A stretch of 17,055 nucleotides of DNA. Origin: an uncultured Arcobacter sp. (lineage in GTDB: Bacteria; Campylobacterota; Campylobacteria; Campylobacterales; Arcobacteraceae). The stretch is taken from assembly GCA_937860115.1 (NCBI GenBank), contig CALMBI010000174.1:1-17055 (forward strand). The letters are read 5' to 3'. The translations under genes were made by a program, and so were the position numbers. The notes under the pieces were generated by a model. That model was not told the DNA's origin and searched no databases. It worked only from the letters and a program-made list of their open reading frames with translations. Each line of letters begins with the position of its first letter. Position 1 is the first letter of the stretch. Shown in pieces: positions 8,190-15,070 of the stretch.

Positions 8190-9422
8190 ATGGGTGCAAC
8201 TATTGAAAAATTAGAGTATAAAAATAAGGAGATACCTCTTATTTTTGAAAAAAGTGAAACATTACCAATTTTTAATCTTCAACTTGTATTTAAAAATAGT
8301 GGTTCGATGATTGATGGGAATAAAAAGGGACTTACTTCAACTACATCTAAAGTATTAAATGAAGGAACAAAAAAAGATGGAGCAATCAATTTCGCTTCTA
8401 AACTTGAAAGTAAAGCGATCTCTTTAAATAGTTCAAATGGATTTGAAACATTTGTCATAGAAATAAGTTGTTTGGTTAGTGAATATGAAACATCTCTCAA
8501 ACTTCTTAACCAACTACTAAAAGATCCAAATCTTAGTGAAGATACGCTGGGAAAAATCAAAACACTTCAAATAAGTAAACTCAAACAAAAAGAGAACGAT
8601 TTTGATTATGTTGCAAAACAAAATCTTTCAAAAATAATTTGGAAAAACACTCAACTTGAAAATGAAACATCAATTGAATCAATAAATGCAATTGAGCTTA
8701 AGGAAGTAAAAGCACAACTGCAAAAAATTCTCAATCTTGATAATCTTATTATTGTAGTTGGTGGTAAAATTGATCTTGAGAAGTTTAAAAGTGATATTGC
8801 TTCAACCATAAAACTTTTAAAATCAAATGGTGAAACAAATACACCCAAGATAACTGTTGCAAAAAAAGTAGCTACAAAAAAAGTGAAAAAAAACACAGAA
8901 CAAGCTTATATTTATTTCGGAAGTAATTATGATATAAAATACAATGACAATGATGTTTATAAAGCTAAGGTTGCTTCTTTTATCCTTGGTGGAAGTGGAT
9001 TTGGTAGTCGTCTTATGGAGGAGATAAGAGTCAAAAATGGTCTTGCCTACTCTGCTTATGGCTACACATCTATCAATAAAACACATAGCTATTTTACAGG
9101 ATATCTTCAAACAAAACTCGAAAATGAAGAAAAAGCAAAAGCGCTTGTTATAAAAACTATAAATGAATTTGTAGAAAATGGAGCAACTCTAGAGGAATTG
9201 GAGAGTGCGAAAAAGTTTTTAAGTGGAAGTGAACCTTTACGAAGCGAAACATTTTCTCAAAGACTTGGACTTGCTTTTAATCTATATTACAAAGGATTAG
9301 ATCAAAACTATCCAAAAGAGGAACTTAAAATGATTGAAAGTTTGACTTTAGAAGATCTCAATAGTTTTATAAAATCACACAAAGAGATGTTAAATCTTTC
9401 TTTTTCAATCGTAACTAAGTAA
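8190..9422 (+). CDS. M16-family peptidase-like protein lacking the zinc motif
   Basis: The protein has the two-lobe fold of M16 (insulinase/processing peptidase-like) proteins. The family zinc motif HxxEH should lie where this protein reads GLTSTTSKVLNEGT, and none of the ligands are present, so this chain is probably not a metallopeptidase itself. The second lobe keeps the family's SRLMEEIRVKNGLAYSAY signature, with the Arg/Tyr pair used for substrate binding by the non-zinc subunit of heterodimeric M16 enzymes (Arg274 and Tyr287 from this start). A Lys-rich linker (KKVATKKVKK) joins the lobes. I chose the ATG at 8190 because GAAGGGA lies just upstream. An in-frame ATG at 8136 overlaps mqnC and would add an 18-residue hydrophobic leader (MNKFFFFVFYIILLEGIV) that could act as an export signal, so the location is uncertain. 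A zinc-bearing partner is not in the window. Confidence 0.85.
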   Translation: MGATIEKLEYKNKEIPLIFEKSETLPIFNLQLVFKNSGSMIDGNKKGLTSTTSKVLNEGTKKDGAINFASKLESKAISLNSSNGFETFVIEISCLVSEYETSLKLLNQLLKDPNLSEDTLGKIKTLQISKLKQKENDFDYVAKQNLSKIIWKNTQLENETSIESINAIELKEVKAQLQKILNLDNLIIVVGGKIDLEKFKSDIASTIKLLKSNGETNTPKITVAKKVATKKVKKNTEQAYIYFGSNYDIKYNDNDVYKAKVASFILGGSGFGSRLMEEIRVKNGLAYSAYGYTSINKTHSYFTGYLQTKLENEEKAKALVIKTINEFVENGATLEELESAKKFLSGSEPLRSETFSQRLGLAFNLYYKGLDQNYPKEELKMIESLTLEDLNSFIKSHKEMLNLSFSIVTK

Positions 9423-9455
9423 GAGTAAGGTAACATTTTTAAACAAAAATTGTAG

Positions 9456-9461
9456 TATAAG
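9456..9461 (+). promoter_or_regulatory. Possible promoter of the TIGR04219-like gene
   Basis: TGTAGTATAAGATT holds a -10-like TATAAG (9456-9461) with a TG a few bases upstream. A start near 9468 would give a leader of about 120 bases containing every hairpin described between 9468 and 9580. Confidence 0.35.
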
Positions 9462-9467
9462 ATTTAG

Positions 9468-9490
9468 AAGGAAAACTCGTTTTCCTCTTT
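9468..9490 (+). terminator. Hairpin with short T tract after the bamA-mqnC-M16 operon
   Basis: AAGGAAAAC (9468-9476) pairs with GTTTTCCT (9479-9486), giving a core GGAAAA/TTTTCC stem followed by TCTTT. It lies 46 bases past the M16 stop codon. The T tract is short and broken by a C, so it may be a weak terminator, or a structure at the 5' end of the next transcript. Confidence 0.45.
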
Positions 9491-9498
9491 AGGATTTG

Positions 9499-9535
9499 CT
9501 ACTTTGGATTTGATTTATCAAATCGTTAAAAGTAG
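9499..9535 (+). other. Nested hairpin in the leader of the TIGR04219-like gene
   Basis: An inner stem GATTTGA/TCAAATC (9507-9513 with 9518-9524, loop TTTA) sits inside an outer stem CTACTTT/AAAGTAG (9499-9505 with 9529-9535), separated by a small asymmetric internal loop. Both stems are perfect 7-bp repeats. No T tract follows, so it is not a terminator. Confidence 0.55.
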
Positions 9536-9549
9536 ACATTTAACAATTT

Positions 9550-9581
9550 TGTCCCTTTAAAAATGGGACATTTTTAAAGGA
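9550..9581 (+). promoter_or_regulatory. Mutually exclusive hairpins over the ribosome binding site
   Basis: CCTTTAAAAATG (9554-9565) and CATTTTTAAAGG (9569-9580) form a perfect 12-bp inverted repeat with a 3-base GGA loop. Its 3' arm contains the Shine-Dalgarno AAGGA (9577-9581), 6 bases before the ATG at 9588. A competing stem, TGTCCC (9550-9555) with GGGACA (9565-9570), uses the same bases and is followed by TTTTT, like a small terminator. Folding of the 12-bp stem would hide the ribosome binding site. Confidence 0.55.
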
Positions 9582-9587
9582 TATTAA

Positions 9588-10310
9588 ATGAAAAGAATAG
9601 TTTTAAGTTCTACTGTTGCTCTTATGATGGCAACATCTGCAAATGCTTTTATGGGGATCAATGCTGAAGTGGGAACAGGTCTTTGGGCTCCAGCATTAAG
9701 CGGAACAGCGACAATAGATACTACAACAGATTTTGGATCAAAAAATATGGATGATAAATCGTTTAGTGGCAATAGCTATCTCTATGCTGATTTTAGTCAC
9801 TTTGTACCAATTATTCCAAATATACGAGCTGAAAAACTTGACTTTGAGATCAAAAATAGTGGTGCTACAAACTCTGTTGATATGCAACAAACAGATATTA
9901 TCGCTTATTGGGGAGTTCCACTTGTAGGACTTGCAACAGCAGGTGTGCTTAATATCAACTTTGGTCTTGATGCAAAGAACTTAAAAGGAACAATCGATAC
10001 AGATAATGCATCACCAAAATCTTTTGATGAAACACTTCCTCTTGGATACCTCAATGCAAGAGTAGATATCCCATTCGCACCGATCAATCTTGAAGCAACT
10101 ACAAAAATGATCTCTTATGATGGATCAAGTATCTCAGATAATGAAGCAAAAATGAGTATCAAACTTCCCTTTCCTATTCCACTTATAGATTTCAAAGTTG
10201 ATCTTGGATACCGAGCACAAAATGTAACAATTTCAGATAAACTTGTAAGTGGTCTCAAAGCTGATCTAGATGTAAAAGGGATGTTTTTTGGCTTAAGTGC
10301 TAAATTCTAA
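9588..10310 (+). CDS. Outer-membrane protein, TIGR04219-like
   Basis: The 240-residue product has a clear signal peptide (MKRIVLSSTVALMMATSANA, cut after residue 20) and an amphipathic beta-strand pattern ending in an aromatic residue (FFGLSAKF), as expected of a small outer-membrane barrel inserted by BamA. GINAEVGTGLWAPALSGT near the mature start, HFVPIIPNIRAE (about 62-73) and VLNINFGLDAKNLKG (about 118-132) resemble the TIGR04219 family, a small outer-membrane family of unknown function found in gamma- and epsilonproteobacteria. I place it there from pattern memory. The ATG is preceded by AAGGA, which can be buried in a 12-bp hairpin. It is separated from the M16-family gene by 165 bases of structured leader and ends at a strong terminator, so it is probably a single-gene transcript. 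Confidence 0.75.
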   Translation: MKRIVLSSTVALMMATSANAFMGINAEVGTGLWAPALSGTATIDTTTDFGSKNMDDKSFSGNSYLYADFSHFVPIIPNIRAEKLDFEIKNSGATNSVDMQQTDIIAYWGVPLVGLATAGVLNINFGLDAKNLKGTIDTDNASPKSFDETLPLGYLNARVDIPFAPINLEATTKMISYDGSSISDNEAKMSIKLPFPIPLIDFKVDLGYRAQNVTISDKLVSGLKADLDVKGMFFGLSAKF

Positions 10311-10327
10311 AAAACTTTCTTTAAAAT

Positions 10328-10361
10328 AAAAAGCTCCAGAAAATCTCTGGAGCTTTTTTTA
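10328..10361. terminator. Strong bidirectional intrinsic terminator
   Basis: AAGCTCCAGA (10331-10340) and TCTGGAGCTT (10346-10355) form a perfect 10-bp stem with a 5-base loop, followed by seven T on the plus strand and preceded by a run of A on the left. It lies between the converging TIGR04219-like and TraF_2-like genes and can serve both. Confidence 0.92.
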
Positions 10362-10392
10362 TTAGTGAGATATATTCAAATAATCAAGCAAA

Positions 10393-11916
10393 TTAAATTG
10401 CTTGATCTAACTCTTTAAATGCTTTTTCGCTATCTTTTTTAATTCTTTCTTGATCTTCTGGTGAAAGTGTTTTTATAGGTTCTTCTTGTGTAGCAGGTGC
10501 CTCTAGAGGCACAATCTCTTCTTTCACAACAGGAGCCACTTTTCTATTGTATCCATCACCCCATCTTGAGATCAAAGAAAAATTCACATTTGCATATTTT
10601 GGGATCTCATTTCCATCGTATGTTCCTGTTTTTTGTGAAGCTTGAGCCGAGAGGTCAAACTGTAACCATTTGAGTCCAAAACCAAGTCCAGCAGTATAAA
10701 TAAAACCTTCATCTATCGATTCTATTGCAACATTTTTCATAGCTCCTACTCGAAGAGCAAACCAAGAAGCTGGATGGAACTCCATACCACCACCAACATA
10801 TTGAGACTTCATCCCTTCATAGGAGGTATCACTTTGTTGGAGATCAGCATCGACTGCAAACTCTATATTGTCATTCCATACTGGTAAGCTAAGCCCTGCT
10901 CTAAAGTATCGATCCATAGTGAACTCTTCTACCCGACCATTGACTGCTTCTGTTTTAAAAGATGGAGCATTGATGTTCTTACCTATTAAACCTAGTATAA
11001 GACCTGTTTTTTCTTCTTTATAAGCAACCCCTAAATCAACACCAAATGCAGAATATGTTTTTTTGTTTTGATTATACTCATCACCAATATCTCCACTATC
11101 TGTTCCAATATAAAAATCTTTACTGAATGTTTCTACACTCATTGGTTTTAAAGTAATACCAAAACTAAATAAACCATTTTTTGTCTCTAATGGATAAGCA
11201 AAACTAAGAGGAACTTCTGCACTAACTATAGAACTTACATTTAAATAAGTTTTATTATTATCCATTGCATATTGTAATGATGCTGATTCATATGATGAAT
11301 CTAATGCTGTTAAACTTATTTGATTTGTATCTGGATCATACTTAACCAAATTTCCATCATCTTTCTTCACAATGATTCCAAGTCTATTTTTATCAATTAC
11401 CATTTTTGCTCTAAGATCAATATTTGCATAAGCACCTATTGCAAAATATCTTGAAAATTGCCCACTTAATGAGAATGAAGGCAATAATTGTAATCCATTA
11501 GCCGCCGGTATTAGTTTTATTATATTAATAGATTTTTCAATATTATCAACTGCTTTAAGTTGATCAGCAGTCAAATTATCACTATTTAACGCAATTGATG
11601 TTCCAATAGATGTCAGGTTAACATCTTCTAGGACACTCAAACTATCAGATAATTCTAATTTATTAATTTGATCAGCTGCATCAACAAGCTTATTTTCTCT
11701 AATTCCAATTCCTGCGTTTAAACTTATTTCACTTGTATAATCACTCATACCTAAAAGAGCTGGATTATAATATGTAGCCATACTTCCTCTGCTACTAGCT
11801 ACTCCAGTTCCACCCATACCTGTTGCTTTAAAGCCCATAGGTTTCATCTCATAGGCATGAAGTGAACTTAATCCTAAAATCGTTATGAAGCTTAAAGTAA
11901 TCTTTTTATTTAACAT
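10393..11916 (-). CDS. TraF_2/PorV-like outer-membrane protein
   Basis: The 507-residue product has a signal peptide (MLNKKITLSFITILGLSSLHA, about 21 residues). It then has the signature GMGGTGVASSRGSMATYYNPALLG (33-56, split by a few variable residues), as in FadL/PorV-type barrels and the family often named conjugal transfer protein TraF (TraF_2). The central region is beta-rich, with alternating strands up to about residue 453 (NVNFSLISRWG). A Pro/Glu/Lys-rich tail of about 50 residues follows, so the chain does not end on a barrel strand. The conjugation name is misleading: no transfer genes are nearby. AAGGAT precedes the ATG at 11914-11916 by about 5 bases. It is divergent from the broken barrel/lipoprotein operon and shares a terminator with the TIGR04219-like gene. 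Transport role and ligand are unknown. Confidence 0.75.
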   Translation of the reverse strand: MLNKKITLSFITILGLSSLHAYEMKPMGFKATGMGGTGVASSRGSMATYYNPALLGMSDYTSEISLNAGIGIRENKLVDAADQINKLELSDSLSVLEDVNLTSIGTSIALNSDNLTADQLKAVDNIEKSINIIKLIPAANGLQLLPSFSLSGQFSRYFAIGAYANIDLRAKMVIDKNRLGIIVKKDDGNLVKYDPDTNQISLTALDSSYESASLQYAMDNNKTYLNVSSIVSAEVPLSFAYPLETKNGLFSFGITLKPMSVETFSKDFYIGTDSGDIGDEYNQNKKTYSAFGVDLGVAYKEEKTGLILGLIGKNINAPSFKTEAVNGRVEEFTMDRYFRAGLSLPVWNDNIEFAVDADLQQSDTSYEGMKSQYVGGGMEFHPASWFALRVGAMKNVAIESIDEGFIYTAGLGFGLKWLQFDLSAQASQKTGTYDGNEIPKYANVNFSLISRWGDGYNRKVAPVVKEEIVPLEAPATQEEPIKTLSPEDQERIKKDSEKAFKELDQAI

Positions 11917-11953
11917 AGTGATCCTTTTTGTATATTTTTTAACATTCTTAAAA

Positions 11954-11959
11954 ATTCTA
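11954..11959 (-). promoter_or_regulatory. Possible -10 box for the TraF_2-like gene
   Basis: The minus strand reads TATGTAGAAT, an extended -10 with TAGAAT at the complement of 11954-11959, about 38 bases before the ATG. Confidence 0.35.
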
Positions 11960-11992
11960 CATATATTTAACTTTTATTTTGGACTTTATTAC

Positions 11993-12001
11993 TGATAGTA
12001 T
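11993..12001 (+). promoter_or_regulatory. Possible extended -10 of the broken barrel/lipoprotein operon
   Basis: TGATAGTAT matches an extended -10 and lies about 30 bases before the ATG at 12031. AAGGA at 12020-12024 provides a ribosome binding site with 6-base spacing. So the start signals of the first broken gene are still in place. Confidence 0.4.
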
Positions 12002-12030
12002 TTTTTCAAATCTAAAATAAAGGAATATTT

Positions 12031-12947
12031 ATGAAAAAAAAATAGCTTTATCCGTCGTGACATCTTTATCACTTTTAACATCTATTGCAAATGCTGAGGA
12101 CTTAAATACTACAGTTCAAACATAAACACCTCCACCACTTGCCGGATCTGTAACTGAAAATGAACCTACATACTTTGGCTACAACTATATTGGTTTTGGA
12201 AGTGAAACCGCTACATATAAAGAAAGTGGAAAACATCCTAAAACTGGAATTAATTTTCAATCATCTGCGACAACTACTAGTCCCGTATATATATCGGGTG
12301 GTTTAATCAAGATGAATAAATATTTTGACTTTTCTATAGATGCTGCTTCAACACTTATGCCGACAACATCAAATGAAAAATGGCAAAATGTAGATGAGGG
12401 TGGACTAATCCAAGAAAATAAGTTCGACTCAGTACAAAGTGATTTAAAATTTTTACTTCAATATAAATTTAATAACAACCATAGACTTGCAATCGGGCCA
12501 AACCATAATCTTTTTTCAATGAAAAGACATACGTATTCTTATGATGGTCAACCATTAACTGGAGAAAACTACGGATTAAGTCAAGAAGATGTTGCTATTC
12601 TCAATATGATGTTCGGTTATATTTACGAATATGCACCATTTTCCAATGATGGTATGAGAATTAAGCTTGGAGCATTGTATGGAAAGCCAATTTGGAATAA
12701 AGCTACAAATACAGCTGCAAAAGAAATTGAATTTAGTTCTACAAAAGGGTTTACTGCTGATATAGATGGGTATGTTGGATTTGAACTTATGAAAGGGCTT
12801 GAAGCTGGTTTCTTCGGTAGATATTCACTCAAAAAGAAAACTGATCCAGATGCAATCTCTAGTTCTACAGATATAATATGGCCTGAAAATGAACTTGAAA
12901 CATTTAGATACGGTGTAAGTTTCGTATGGAATTTCGATGTTAAATAA
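12031..12947 (+). pseudogene. Outer-membrane barrel protein, broken by a frameshift and a stop
   Basis: The start signals are intact (AAGGA, then ATG at 12031), but the ATG is followed by nine A and then TAG, so translation stops after four codons. With one extra A the frame reads a perfect signal peptide, MKKKIALSVVTSLSLLTSIANA, then EDLNTTVQT and an in-frame TAA (12123-12125). Beyond that the same frame stays open to 12947: TPPPLAGSVTENEPTYFGYN, then a beta-rich region ending VSFVWNFDVK. The restored product would be about 305 residues and looks like an outer-membrane barrel of unknown family. Both lesions fall in the first 95 bases, while the remaining 270 codons are clean, so decay would be recent. 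An in-frame ATG at 12312 has no ribosome binding site and no signal peptide. AAGGAG overlapping its stop codon serves the next gene. Confidence 0.7.
12312..12947 (+). CDS. Open C-terminal part of the broken barrel gene
   Basis: A caller would report this 211-residue frame (MNKYFDFSIDAASTLMPTTS...), but it is the intact downstream part of the gene that begins at 12031. It lacks a ribosome binding site (GGTTTAATCAAG precedes the ATG), lacks a signal peptide, and sits in the same phase as the upstream signal-peptide segment. Strand-like segments such as YKFNNNHRLAIGPNHNLFSM, IDGYVGFELMKGLEAGFFGRY and FRYGVSFVWNF support a barrel. No family is recognised. Confidence 0.5.
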   Translation: MNKYFDFSIDAASTLMPTTSNEKWQNVDEGGLIQENKFDSVQSDLKFLLQYKFNNNHRLAIGPNHNLFSMKRHTYSYDGQPLTGENYGLSQEDVAILNMMFGYIYEYAPFSNDGMRIKLGALYGKPIWNKATNTAAKEIEFSSTKGFTADIDGYVGFELMKGLEAGFFGRYSLKKKTDPDAISSSTDIIWPENELETFRYGVSFVWNFDVK

Positions 12948-12956
12948 GGAGTTTAG

Positions 12957-14198
12957 ATGAAAGATTCAAATAAAAATAAACATTATATCGTAAGGCTGTC
13001 ACTCTCTTTAGCAGTAGCTAGTTTTCTTTTTTCTAGCTGTGGAAGTAGTGGAATCGATGATGTATATCTTAAAGATATAGATATACAAACTGACTATACC
13101 GTTCAAGTTGTTGATGATGCCGTATTAAACTCTGTACTCATATCTCCAGAATGTAGTGGATATGAAGAGAAAGGTAGTGGATACTATACATTAACAGGCT
13201 GTTCAGAAAAACCAAAAACTATTTTAGCAGATGGTGGATATACGACCGTTGATGATACAAATGTCTCTATGGGATTTCCACTTATTCTTAATACTACTAT
13301 GATGGGAGAAACTAACCTATACACAACAACACCTCTTACCACACTGCTTGCTTCAGTTAATACTCCAAGTGAATTAAATGAAATTAGAGCTAAACTTGGA
13401 TTTAGTACAATTGAAGATATGTTTAAAGATAGTGATCAAACAAGAGAATTGCAACAAATGCTCAATGGATTTTTTATCGATGCTAAAAATAATGGTATCG
13501 GGCTTGATCAGTTTTCTGATTTTACAAAAGATTTTAGAACAATGCTTAACAAAGCTAATGGTAATACTGCTCTTGATGTTATGAGAGATGCTAAAACAAA
13601 ATTTAGAGCTGATTTTACTGCAAACAGATCTAAATACCTTAATAAATATGGTGTTGTTTTTGGTGGTTTTATTATGAGTGATAACTTCAATAGTGATCCG
13701 AAAGCCTTTTTGAAAAATCTTGAAACGAAATATAATGATAATAGTAAAATTGTTTTTTCTGGATTTATTTTTGATGATATTATAGGGACTGGATCAGCTA
13801 AATATAGATCAGATGCAAATATCACTATTAAAGATTTATATGATAACACATTTTTAGAATTAAACGGTACAAACAGATGGATCATGGCAGACTCTTATGG
13901 AAACTATATAGCGAAAATTGATCCAACTAAGATTGTTGAAAATCACTCGTATTTTTTACAGGGGCGTGTTGAAAATAATGAAAGTAAAGAGATTATTTTA
14001 AAATCACTTCTTACAGGAAAAGAGATACTTTCAAAATTTAAAACAAATTTGAATAGTTCTGATATCCCAGACCTTACTATCTCAAATGTTACTTCTGCAA
14101 AAGCTATTGTATTAGAAAAACAAAATAAACTTAGCAGTAGTACTGATGATATTATTGAAGCTAAGAAAAATCTAGAAAGTACCAATATGCAAATTTGA
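12957..14198 (+). CDS. Lipoprotein N-terminal segment (first fragment)
   Basis: This fragment of 413 residues could still be made and exported. It has a basic N-terminus, a hydrophobic stretch (LSLSLAVASFLF) and a lipobox-like LFSSC, with Cys28 as the probable lipidation site; Phe at -3 is less usual than Leu. The mature part starts with a segment (VDDAVLNSVLISPECSGYEE... YYTLTGCSEKP) in which two cysteines could form a disulfide. Next comes YTTTPLTTLLASVNTPSELNEIRAKLGF, then a helical region (about 150-235) and a beta region. The TPLTTLL plus KLGFSTIEDMF pattern looks like secreted proteins of this phylum with a beta-sandwich followed by a helical domain. The frame ends at TGA only because of the missing base near 14195. 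Confidence 0.65.
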   Translation: MKDSNKNKHYIVRLSLSLAVASFLFSSCGSSGIDDVYLKDIDIQTDYTVQVVDDAVLNSVLISPECSGYEEKGSGYYTLTGCSEKPKTILADGGYTTVDDTNVSMGFPLILNTTMMGETNLYTTTPLTTLLASVNTPSELNEIRAKLGFSTIEDMFKDSDQTRELQQMLNGFFIDAKNNGIGLDQFSDFTKDFRTMLNKANGNTALDVMRDAKTKFRADFTANRSKYLNKYGVVFGGFIMSDNFNSDPKAFLKNLETKYNDNSKIVFSGFIFDDIIGTGSAKYRSDANITIKDLYDNTFLELNGTNRWIMADSYGNYIAKIDPTKIVENHSYFLQGRVENNESKEIILKSLLTGKEILSKFKTNLNSSDIPDLTISNVTSAKAIVLEKQNKLSSSTDDIIEAKKNLESTNMQI

Positions 14199-15070
14199 TC
14201 ACCAAAATAGCTGCTGGATTTAAAACCATCATTGATGGAACAGCTTCAACAATTGGGGATACTTATACATATGTAAGTTCACTGAGCACATCTTCAACAT
14301 TTACTCCAACAAGTGGCTCAATGACAAATGAACTTCAAACACAAATAGCAAATATTCAAGAAAGTACGACATTAAGATCTCAACTTTCTTCTACTACTTA
14401 TAGTAAATTTCAATTAACAGAAACAGCACTAAAAGGGAAACAGATAGTTTTTAAACGAATTGGATATCAAGCAGATAGCACGCTCTTATTATTTAGTGAT
14501 AACACTTTTAGCTTAAAACAAATAGATAAGGATCTTTTACAAAAGTATGTAGGAACATGGTCAATCAATAGTGATGGTGATTTATTATTAAAAGAAAATA
14601 CTGGTACAAATATAGTAGTAACATTATCTAGTCTTAGTATAGGAACAGCTACTGTTGAAAACGGAAAAGTTACTTCAATTACAACCAATTCAAAAGGAAG
14701 ATATACTCTCAATTCAGCTTCCTATTCAACTTCTATCTTATTTGACGTTAAAGAGATTAGTAAAATTGATTTAACAACTCAAAAGGCACCAATAGTTAAA
14801 TTTTCAGAATCATTCCTCAAAGGAAAAGCTCTCTATGAAGTTTACTACAGTACATCAAGTGCAAAATATGAAGATAGAATTTATAGATTTGATCCAACAC
14901 TTACAAAAGTTAAATGGGCTGAAGATGTATCAAATGAAACAGATATAAGCTCACAAGTTGATTATACAATTGATTCTACTGGGATTTTGACTATTAGTGG
15001 AGTAACTTACAAAATTTTAAGATCATATGATACAAAACTTGTGGTACAAAAATCTGATTCACAGGAATAA
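14195..15070 (+). CDS. Middle segment of the broken lipoprotein (second fragment)
   Basis: The frame can be opened from a TTG at 14195 that overlaps the TGA of the first fragment, but there is no ribosome binding site, so it is best read as the continuation of the first fragment. After a Ser/Thr-rich stretch (SSLSTSSTFTPTSGSM) it contains two copies of a beta module starting LKGK. Copy one is LKGKQIVFKRIGYQADSTLL to GTWSINSDGDLLL (about 14411-14660). Copy two is LKGKALYEVYYSTSSAKYED to DYTIDSTGILTI (about 14801-15049). Lipocalin-like or other small beta domains of this shape are possible, but no family is assigned. It ends in SDSQE before TAA. Confidence 0.5.
   Translation: MITKIAAGFKTIIDGTASTIGDTYTYVSSLSTSSTFTPTSGSMTNELQTQIANIQESTTLRSQLSSTTYSKFQLTETALKGKQIVFKRIGYQADSTLLLFSDNTFSLKQIDKDLLQKYVGTWSINSDGDLLLKENTGTNIVVTLSSLSIGTATVENGKVTSITTNSKGRYTLNSASYSTSILFDVKEISKIDLTTQKAPIVKFSESFLKGKALYEVYYSTSSAKYEDRIYRFDPTLTKVKWAEDVSNETDISSQVDYTIDSTGILTISGVTYKILRSYDTKLVVQKSDSQE

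Noticed and set aside
8279..9110. Minus-strand frames of 81-95 codons opposite the M16-family gene
   Set aside because: The plus-strand gene has clear family signatures; the antisense translations are Phe/Ser-rich shadows of Lys/Glu codons.
10393..11916. A conjugation role for the TraF-named family
   Set aside because: No other transfer, relaxase or type IV secretion gene is in the window, and the sequence is a signal-peptide outer-membrane barrel rather than F-plasmid TraF, a thioredoxin-like periplasmic protein.
13508..13885. 125-codon minus-strand frame opposite the lipoprotein gene
   Set aside because: It lies wholly antisense to the first lipoprotein fragment, which has a lipoprotein signal and ribosome binding site; the antisense product is a Leu/Ser-rich composition artefact without a ribosome binding site.
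14190..14200. Programmed ribosomal frameshifting joining the two lipoprotein fragments
   Set aside because: No slippery heptamer or downstream pseudoknot was evident, and a second stop at 15068 would still block the full product, so mutation is the simpler reading.
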